Virus record (IMG/VR): IMGVR_UViG_3300044946_000078
Coordinates: 1 to 64,000 of that record
Origin: a virus
Reading direction: 5' to 3' (one strand)
Length of the DNA: 64,000 bases
Below, piece after piece: positions 58,940 through 64,000 of this stretch (position 1 is its first letter; each line of letters opens with the position of its first letter). The notes below the pieces were generated by a model, which was not told the DNA's origin, did not search any database, and saw only the letters and a program-made list of their open reading frames with translations. A program made the position numbers and the translations under genes.

Positions 58940-60387
58940 GGCAGTTTTGTTTGAGGCGAAGAGACCATTTTATAAAGAACCTTTATCACATCCCCGGTTG
59001 TAAATTGAACACAAGGAGGATTTTTTTTATCTATATAACAATCTAATCCTTCGGTCCCTCCTGCTATTCTGTGCCAACATTTTGGAGTATCACACTTATC
59101 TTGTAGTTCTATTGGGTAAACATTCTCCAATGTTGGATATACTTTACGCGGATCTACTGAACCAAAGAAAATTGCGCAAGGAACACCAAAGGCGTTTGCT
59201 ATGTGTGCTGGCCCACTATCTATCCCAATGAAGTAATCAGCCCCACCTACAACCCATTTCATTAGTGCCTCATTTGGGGTTTTCATTGAAATTGCTCCCT
59301 CAATGGATTTATGCTCATTTAACCCTATCTGAATGACCGTGTATCCTGATACACTTATCCAATGGACTATTTTCTGCCAATCAATATTCCCCTGAATATT
59401 TCGCCCCTCTTGAGGTCTATCTGCTAGATGAAGGACTATATATCGATCAAACATCTTTTGAGCGCCAGCAGGGTCAAAGGTAAGGCTTAATTTAGGGGCT
59501 TTCAATTCCATTTCATCTTCGGGGACTTCGCAGTATTGAAAATAAGATTTTAGGTAGTTTTGATGCGGACTCGTTTCATAGGAAAGATCAAGATTATATA
59601 TTTTTGCAGTCTCTAAAACGCGCCCATCCATTTCTTCTAATCGATGTACTTTAAAATAATGTGGGACGAATAAGTTATAGAATTGTGGGAGGGTATCTAA
59701 GACAACCTGATAACCATTTTTATGAAAGTAGTTTAAGACTGGCTCTGTCAGAATAACATCCCCCATCGCTGCTGTTCTTTTGATAATTACGACTGGCTTG
59801 TATCGTTCATGGAAATATCCGTGATGTCCAAATGTCGGCTTTGTGGGGGCCCGCAATTCAAAAGAAAATCCCTCGGCAAGTTCAACCGAAGCCCATTTTA
59901 AACCATATTCTTCTTGTAAATAGGGCCTGTAGACTGTACAAATGGCCCGATCTTCCGGATGCGTGATCTTTATATTGTCATCAGTTCCTATTGCTTTACA
60001 CAATTTATGGGATCGCCAAGATAGTCCGCCATTCCCCACCTCCATTCCGTCGGATTCTAGCCAAGGAGCCCCGCAATAGTCCACATCAAAAAGCCGATCA
60101 TCGAACGCATCCCCATCAATAATAAGCCCATCATGTTGAACCGTAATGCAAAAGTCTGTATCAAAGTATTTCCATAATTCTTTGACCATGAACCTACTAT
60201 ATTCTTGGATACTCTTTATGGAAGGGATTTGAACTACTTCAACATCTGGATGCGAAATGGCTATATCTGTAAGTAAAATGGCCCTTTGTGGTTTTATATG
60301 TTTTAATCCCAATAACAATGCCCCTAACCCTCTCCCAGGCGAATAACAGTCAACAGCGATAAGCGTTACATTTTTTAACTCCCGCAT
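58936..60387 (-). CDS. DUF5672-GT9 (heptosyltransferase-like) fusion glycosyltransferase
   Basis: 483 aa, two glycosyltransferase domains in one chain. N-terminal ~1-185 is DUF5672 (VTLIAVDCYSPGR, QHDGLIIDGDAF, YCGAPW, VGNGGLSWRS), a GT-A-like family. C-terminal ~195-475 is GT9-like (VVIIKRTAAMGDVILTEPVL; GNIDWQKIVHW; ADYFIGIDSGPAHIANAFGVPCAIFFGS), the ADP-heptose LPS heptosyltransferase fold. Probably builds or decorates a sugar chain. First gene of the late minus-strand block. No signal peptide or anchor. Confidence 0.75.
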   Translation of the reverse strand: MRELKNVTLIAVDCYSPGRGLGALLLGLKHIKPQRAILLTDIAISHPDVEVVQIPSIKSIQEYSRFMVKELWKYFDTDFCITVQHDGLIIDGDAFDDRLFDVDYCGAPWLESDGMEVGNGGLSWRSHKLCKAIGTDDNIKITHPEDRAICTVYRPYLQEEYGLKWASVELAEGFSFELRAPTKPTFGHHGYFHERYKPVVIIKRTAAMGDVILTEPVLNYFHKNGYQVVLDTLPQFYNLFVPHYFKVHRLEEMDGRVLETAKIYNLDLSYETSPHQNYLKSYFQYCEVPEDEMELKAPKLSLTFDPAGAQKMFDRYIVLHLADRPQEGRNIQGNIDWQKIVHWISVSGYTVIQIGLNEHKSIEGAISMKTPNEALMKWVVGGADYFIGIDSGPAHIANAFGVPCAIFFGSVDPRKVYPTLENVYPIELQDKCDTPKCWHRIAGGTEGLDCYIDKKNPPCVQFTTGDVIKVLYKMVSSPQTKLP

Positions 60388-60405
60388 TCAGAATTATTTT
60401 GTTAT

Positions 60406-60435
60406 TTTGATGTTAATGGCGTTAGCCTATTTTAT
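60406..60435 (+). promoter_or_regulatory. Candidate promoter of the solitary plus-strand gene
   Basis: TTTG (60406-60409), 18-base spacer, TATTTTAT (60428-60435): weaker than the other promoters. The ATG at 60457 lies 21 bases downstream. Confidence 0.4.
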
Positions 60436-60456
60436 TAACACAATAAATTTTTTATT

Positions 60457-60741
60457 ATGGCATCCGGTTTTCACTTTTTCGCGTACGGAACAGTCCAAAC
60501 GTATGATTCTTATAATGGGGGTTACCAAATGACCCTGTATAGGAATGCCCCCGTCTACAAAGTAGAGCCAACGGGATCGGTTGTCGGAGTTACCGATGTT
60601 AGCCCAGCAGAGCCACTTGGCAACTGGATGATTAATTCGATCGTTGAGATTCAACCGACAGGTCTCAATGTCAAGTCACAAAAATTTGCATGTGATGCGC
60701 TTGCTTCTGCACTATTGGCAGAAATCAATGGTGGCGGCTAG
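60457..60741 (+). CDS. Small beta-rich protein, solitary plus-strand gene
   Basis: 94 aa, unrecognised. N-terminal half is beta and Tyr/Gly-rich (FHFFAYGTVQTYDSYNGGYQMTLY), C-terminal helix (QKFACDALASALLAEING). Only gene on this strand in the 40-kb late region, with its own promoter-like site and terminator. Could be a virion decoration or an accessory (moron-type) gene. Confidence 0.65.
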   Translation: MASGFHFFAYGTVQTYDSYNGGYQMTLYRNAPVYKVEPTGSVVGVTDVSPAEPLGNWMINSIVEIQPTGLNVKSQKFACDALASALLAEINGGG

Positions 60742-60760
60742 TATTTAAATGGTTAGTTAA

Positions 60761-60795
60761 AAAGCGCCTTGTATCTACGGGGCGCTTTTCTTTTT
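60761..60795. terminator. Bidirectional terminator
   Basis: AAAGCGCC/GGCGCTTT perfect 8-bp arms (60761-60768, 60781-60788), TCTTTTT after it on the plus strand and TTTTT on the minus strand. Ends the 94-aa gene and the convergent 34-aa gene. Confidence 0.8.
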
Positions 60796-60898
60796 ACTTT
60801 TTGGGCTTTCCCCCTGGCTTAGGCTTAGGAAAACTTGGTGCCGGTGGCATACCTTTGGGTTTGGTCATCGGCGGCTGTTTAGATCCACATTCTTTCAT
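60794..60898 (-). CDS. Pro/Lys-rich mini-protein
   Basis: 34 aa (PPMTKPKGMPPAPSFPKPKP core). Disordered and basic; stops exactly at the terminator. Found by reading the gap; possibly a nucleic-acid-associated tail peptide. Confidence 0.4.
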   Translation of the reverse strand: MKECGSKQPPMTKPKGMPPAPSFPKPKPGGKPKK

Positions 60899-60931
60899 GA
60901 TTACATAGTTTTATGCTAGTAAATATAGCTA

Positions 60932-61174
60932 TTATTCAGCAGATTCAAAAGCTACCGCTATCCAAGATTTAGTTATACCATCAGCTTGGTAAAGGTAGGT
61001 TATTGTTGTTTTGTATTCCTCTCCGGTAGGATGTTCGTCTTCTCCGGCTACTTCCTGGAAGATCAAAGGATCTCCTATTTTAAGGGGCTTATTGGCCTTA
61101 ATTAGCTTAAAGGGGACTTTACCTTCTTTGATGGAATTAAATTCGCTTTTAGATACTTCGATTAAATGAGTCAT
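60932..61174 (-). CDS. Hypothetical protein
   Basis: 80 aa, beta-rich, with FKLIKANKPLKIGDPLIFQEV and GEEYKTTITYLYQADGITKSW. The pattern resembles an RNA-binding ASCH/PUA-like or small DUF3850-type phage domain (KIGDpliFqEv...YltqadG), a resemblance I cannot confirm. Coupled to the upstream 119-aa gene by a 4-base overlap. Confidence 0.5.
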   Translation of the reverse strand: MTHLIEVSKSEFNSIKEGKVPFKLIKANKPLKIGDPLIFQEVAGEDEHPTGEEYKTTITYLYQADGITKSWIAVAFESAE

Positions 61175-61530
61175 TGTATTTTATTGTTTTTAATTGATGG
61201 ATATTCGTCTATTTGCTTTACATAGAAATTATAGCAACTGTAAGGGAACCTAAATCCTCTTGGCCTTACTATTCTATTATCATATTCAAATTTGTCGAAC
61301 TCTTGCACTCCTTCAAAATCCAAAGTTTTTACATGGGCTAAAAGTTCATCGTAATCTTCTTTTATCAAATGCAATTGAGACATAAAAGAGGATGGGCAAC
61401 CATAATAATCCATAAGTTTAGAGTAGTCAAAAAGAATCGTATATACATTGGCTTCGCTATCTGGCCTAAATGATTCTCCTAAGAAATAACAAAGTCGATC
61501 TATGTTATATTCATATCCTTCTTTAGTCAT
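61171..61530 (-). CDS. Hypothetical protein
   Basis: 119 aa, unrecognised; Tyr/Phe/Asp-rich alpha/beta with SYCNFYV-like C-terminal strand and helices in the middle. Early minus-strand cluster. Confidence 0.5.
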   Translation of the reverse strand: MTKEGYEYNIDRLCYFLGESFRPDSEANVYTILFDYSKLMDYYGCPSSFMSQLHLIKEDYDELLAHVKTLDFEGVQEFDKFEYDNRIVRPRGFRFPYSCYNFYVKQIDEYPSIKNNKIQ

Positions 61531-61534
61531 TGGA

Positions 61535-61852
61535 TTAGGGTATTAAATGGTTATTATTAAGAAACGCACTACAATCTTCTATAGCATGTAAAAGACTTTC
61601 TTCGTCAGATATGTTTTCGGCCAAGTAAAGAAAACTACAGCTATACGACTCATTTTCTTTTATAAACGGATTATCCCAGCAGTTGAAGTTATCGTGACGA
61701 TTCCTATGTGGTGAATCTAATTCTACTGAATCAATATCATATACAAGCCTAATTTCATAGGAATGATTCTTGAATAGCAGTAACCTAAAACTTATCCCTT
61801 CAAAATCTATATATTCAGGAAGAGACAAAAGTTCCTTTACCAAGTCCGTCAT
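61535..61852 (-). CDS. Hypothetical protein
   Basis: 105 aa, unrecognised. Beta-rich (ISFRLLLFKNHSYEIRLVYDIDSV) with His/Asn/Ser-rich middle. Overlaps the upstream signal-peptide gene by 4 bases. Confidence 0.5.
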   Translation of the reverse strand: MTDLVKELLSLPEYIDFEGISFRLLLFKNHSYEIRLVYDIDSVELDSPHRNRHDNFNCWDNPFIKENESYSCSFLYLAENISDEESLLHAIEDCSAFLNNNHLIP

Positions 61853-62169
61853 GGCTTCTTTGTTTTAACGGTATCCGCAATAATCTGTGGCCTTAGCTTA
61901 GCAATTAACCTTTGTTGCCATACTTGTAGACTGTCTTCTGTAGCTTTTACCTGAAGGTGAGGCGCATTACTTTGTTCGACTAGTTGCTGGGCGGCTGCTA
62001 ATATTCCAATTAGGTTTTGCCAATCCTGAACAGTTCCTTTGAAGGAGTATGTATGTTGAGGTAATACCGGATCAGCGGTCTTTTGGGCAATAGTCACATT
62101 AAAACTCAAGATACTTACGACTAGTAGGCCGCATAATACTTTCATACTTTTTCTTTTTTGCTCTTTCAT
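61849..62169 (-). CDS. Secreted/periplasmic protein
   Basis: 106 aa. Basic n-region then hydrophobic VLCGLLVVSILSFNVTIAQ, a cleavable signal peptide ending AQ. The mature ~75 residues form a Gln-rich helix (WQNLIGILAAAQQLVEQSNA) with a Lys-rich tail. Possibly a periplasmic spanin-like or inhibitor protein; start at 62145 also possible. Confidence 0.5.
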   Translation of the reverse strand: MKEQKRKSMKVLCGLLVVSILSFNVTIAQKTADPVLPQHTYSFKGTVQDWQNLIGILAAAQQLVEQSNAPHLQVKATEDSLQVWQQRLIAKLRPQIIADTVKTKKP

Positions 62170-62398
62170 ATTTTAAACGTTTTTCTAGTTTAATTCTTTT
62201 TTGTTCTTCTCGATGTTTCATGAATGCAAAAGCCTTGGCATAATCTTCTTGAGTCATTCTTTTGGCTTTTACATTTAGCATACTTTCCCATACTTGATAT
62301 ATCCTATAAGGGAAGACCATCTTTTCAGCAAACTCCTTTAGATCGTTGTAGTTTTTACTTTTGAATACCTGTCCCTCTATGTGTAGTTCAAATCTCAC
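62099..62398 (-). CDS. Hypothetical basic protein
   Basis: 99 aa, helical and strongly Lys/Arg-rich C-terminal half (REEQKRIKLEKRLKYERAKKKK). Likely nucleic-acid associated. Overlaps the secreted gene by 71 bases in a different frame. Confidence 0.5.
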   Translation of the reverse strand: MRFELHIEGQVFKSKNYNDLKEFAEKMVFPYRIYQVWESMLNVKAKRMTQEDYAKAFAFMKHREEQKRIKLEKRLKYERAKKKKYESIMRPTSRKYLEF

Positions 62399-62694
62399 AG
62401 GCTAAGGAGATATTCCATTAAGTAAAGAACATGGGCCATTTGTATCATGCCTTCGTTATTTAATCTATCTTTTGAAAAATCCTTTGCTGTAAGCCATAAT
62501 TCCTTTTTTTGATCAATGGGCAGATCCTCGATGGCAGTAAACCGGTTGGCCCTTACAAATGATCCGTATATGTTATTCATTAATACCCGAACAGAATCAC
62601 AACCTACGAGCCCATTTAAGTAGCCTATTTGATCTTTTTGGAAAGTCTCCAACTGCTTAATGGCCAATTTATATTCAATCGACTGAGGGATCAT
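62395..62694 (-). CDS. Hypothetical helical protein
   Basis: 99 aa from ATG reading MIPQSIEYKL; a longer in-frame start (62742) overlaps the upstream gene more. Helical. Overlaps the upstream gene by 20 bases. Unrecognised. Confidence 0.5.
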   Translation of the reverse strand: MIPQSIEYKLAIKQLETFQKDQIGYLNGLVGCDSVRVLMNNIYGSFVRANRFTAIEDLPIDQKKELWLTAKDFSKDRLNNEGMIQMAHVLYLMEYLLSL

Positions 62695-63241
62695 CTTCTG
62701 CACCACGGAAATCTTTATAAAGTTCCATAAAAGTTTGAGCATCTACATCATGCGTCATGCGCGGACCGTCACCCCTACCCATAATTTTATTTTGGGCATG
62801 TTGTTCATATCGAATGTTTTGAAGTGATTCCCATCGCTCTTGCCTATAGGTTTCAAAGAGTTTAAAGAACGTTGACATATCCATCTTATAGCCTATCTCT
62901 CCTATTTTCCCCCGTACCAAATCCCTTAAAAAAAGTAAAATGTCCTCTAAGGCTAATCGGTCTTCATGGGAGGTGTCTATAATCGCTTCTGCAAGTTCAA
63001 AGGTCTGATCATCGTCCATTCCGTACTTTACATTCATATTGTTGAATGCGCTTACTAAAGAGGCTGATATGGCTGCTGAAACCCGCATACGCCCGTCTTT
63101 TTGTAAAAGCAATTCAGGGATACGATCAAATGGGGCTATTGCAAGCGTTTTGGAATGATCAATAGCTCCGAACTGGTTTCTAAACTCAGACAGCCTTGAG
63201 GAAATCGCCTTGTTGTCCTTCGCCTCCATAATGCTTAGCAT
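62675..63241 (-). CDS. Replication-associated protein candidate
   Basis: 188 aa from ATG reading MLSIMEAKDN; a longer start at 63298 overlaps the next gene by over 100 bases. Helical, with ALVSAFNNMNVKYGMDDDQTFELAEAIIDTS, DILLFLRDLVRGKIGEI and MDMSTFFKLFETYRQERWESLQ. The last (F-x-x-Y-x-x-E-R) is frequent in Bacteroidota phage proteins next to replication initiators and loaders. Helicase-loader-like role is a hypothesis. Confidence 0.45.
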   Translation of the reverse strand: MLSIMEAKDNKAISSRLSEFRNQFGAIDHSKTLAIAPFDRIPELLLQKDGRMRVSAAISASLVSAFNNMNVKYGMDDDQTFELAEAIIDTSHEDRLALEDILLFLRDLVRGKIGEIGYKMDMSTFFKLFETYRQERWESLQNIRYEQHAQNKIMGRGDGPRMTHDVDAQTFMELYKDFRGAEDDPSVD

Positions 63242-63548
63242 GGGCGCTTTGCGTTCCGGTAACTGTTGGTCCGGTTGTCCTGTGTTGTTGTTGTCCATAT
63301 CCTATTCCATTGTCTGTTTTAAGCTCAAACAAGCCTTTCCAGCCGTTTGCAATACTTTGATCTATTATTTTCATGGCAACTTCCTCGCGCCCTTGGCTAA
63401 TGTCTACCAAGGCCTTTAATGCTCCCTGTTCGCCTATTGTCTTATATTTAAAACCAAACTGCTCTACCTTGAAATCTTTCCACAGTTCCCATTTGTCTTT
63501 GAATGCTTCCCCAAAGGGTAAGACAACTATTCTTTCTTTCCGTTCCAT
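63186..63548 (-). CDS. DnaD-like C-terminal/replication-initiator fragment protein
   Basis: 120 aa from ATG reading MERKERIVVL. WELWKDFKVEQFGFKYKTIGEQGALKALVDISQG then AMKIIDQSIANGWKGLFELK is a pattern I know from the ends of phage replication initiators in Bacteroidota (I-x-x-SxxxxW-x-GLF-x-L). The C-terminal tail is Gly/Gln/His-rich. No DNA-binding domain seen, so it is a partial relative. Confidence 0.5.
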   Translation of the reverse strand: MERKERIVVLPFGEAFKDKWELWKDFKVEQFGFKYKTIGEQGALKALVDISQGREEVAMKIIDQSIANGWKGLFELKTDNGIGYGQQQHRTTGPTVTGTQSAHAKHYGGEGQQGDFLKAV

Positions 63549-63726
63549 TATTAACTTTTTAAAAAATAAATAATAAAAAAAATAAACGTCGCCCCCCCCT
63601 CCGACACCCCCCAAAGGGGCTCAAACATAGTGTCAGAGAGGGTTCCATCGATTTTTTCGAGGAAAAGCACCTTTTTCTCGGTTCCGTGAGAGGCCAATTT
63701 CAATCAGCTTCATCTTGTGGTGTATT

Positions 63727-64000
63727 TTAAACTGGGAAATGCTTATCAAAAAAATCACAAACTTTATTTCCTACTTTATCAATATCAGTATACTTGATTC
63801 TAAGTAGTTTGATGCCTTTTTTTAAACAAAATGCAGTCTTTAAAAAATCACTTCTTTCGCAATCTATTTTCATTCCCTTCCATTTCCTGGTATAATGCTG
63901 TTTCCCATCAAATTCAATACAGACATTATATTTGGGAATATAAAAGTCATAGAAAAACAAAGCCGGACGACCCCTGATTGAAAATTCTTTGAAATAAAAC
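63727..64000 (-). CDS. PD-(D/E)XK/VSR-like nuclease domain, truncated by window edge
   Basis: At least 91 codons; the frame is open to the last base, so the gene begins beyond the window. Seen: FYDFYIPKYNVCIEFDGKQHY (acidic E-x-D, G-x-Q-H), DFLKTAFCLKKGIKLLRIKYTD, which fit VSR/DUF559-type restriction-endonuclease fold nucleases often encoded by phages as mobile (homing-like) enzymes. The N-terminal DNA-binding fingers would lie off the edge. Confidence 0.6.
   Translation of the reverse strand, partial: FYFKEFSIRGRPALFFYDFYIPKYNVCIEFDGKQHYTRKWKGMKIDCERSDFLKTAFCLKKGIKLLRIKYTDIDKVGNKVCDFFDKHFPV

Noticed and set aside
1-64000. CRISPR array, diversity-generating retroelement or integrase
   Set aside because: No regularly spaced identical repeats, no reverse transcriptase motif (YxDD) with template/variable repeats, and no tyrosine or serine recombinase motif were seen on either strand.

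Overview
The window is most of the genome of a tailed bacteriophage of a Bacteroidota host. Three things point to Bacteroidota. Promoters match the Bacteroidota form TTTG-N20-TAnnTTTG (three near-perfect copies). Shine-Dalgarno sequences are essentially absent, and genes start in A/T-rich contexts such as TTACTTATG. Signal peptides end in the typical ...FGQ / ...KAQ style. The virion block reads TerL, portal, a small beta protein, a scaffold-like protein, major capsid protein, connector/ring-type proteins, a 1,339-aa tail-hub protein and three cargo-like internal proteins (up to 1,915 aa). This is a podovirus-like order resembling crAss-like phages, but family membership is inferred from order and size only.

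Layout. (1) 1-4,869, minus strand: early genes including a RusA-type resolvase, a YqaJ-type exonuclease and two ribbon-helix-helix proteins, driven by a strong promoter at 4,875-4,906. (2) 4,890-10,076: a mixed, accessory-looking zone with a small Lys-rich protein, a helix-turn-helix regulator facing a sigma-region-2-only protein across palindromic operators, a secreted protein, a winged-helix-like protein and an IS1595-type transposase. (3) 10,077-10,608: a non-coding stretch in which base skew flips from strongly C-rich to strongly G-rich, a candidate replication origin. (4) 10,648-20,274, plus strand: about 38 small, tightly packed genes (SpoU-type RNA methyltransferase, YopX-like protein, many unknowns, a run of membrane mini-proteins and a lipoprotein), closed by a terminator. 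(5) 20,361-60,387, minus strand: the late region. In transcription order it holds a glycan-modification cassette (DUF5672-GT9 fusion, two methyltransferases, GT2), a putative small terminase, TerL, capsid and tail genes with an embedded GroES, internal proteins, adhesin/tail-fibre genes with Ig-like and SGNH domains, a patatin lipase, membrane/lysis genes and a DUF1906 endolysin. (6) 60,457-60,741: a single plus-strand gene with its own promoter and terminator. (7) 60,794-64,000, minus strand: more early-type genes, including two replication-associated candidates and a nuclease cut off by the window edge. Blocks 7 and 1 probably join if the genome is circular or circularly permuted.

How it works together. 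Early minus-strand genes probably handle recombination and replication. The plus-strand small-gene cluster is probably early or middle host take-over and is led by what looks like a leaderless mRNA. The late minus-strand block builds the particle. Its unusual additions are a phage GroES between connector genes, a histidine-phosphatase domain in apparently permuted order inside the giant internal protein, a HEXXH protein beside it, a signal-peptide-bearing fibre with two duplicated SGNH hydrolase modules, a patatin lipase in the lysis neighbourhood, and a phage-encoded glycosylation cassette. I saw no tRNA, CRISPR array, integrase, reverse transcriptase or DNA polymerase.
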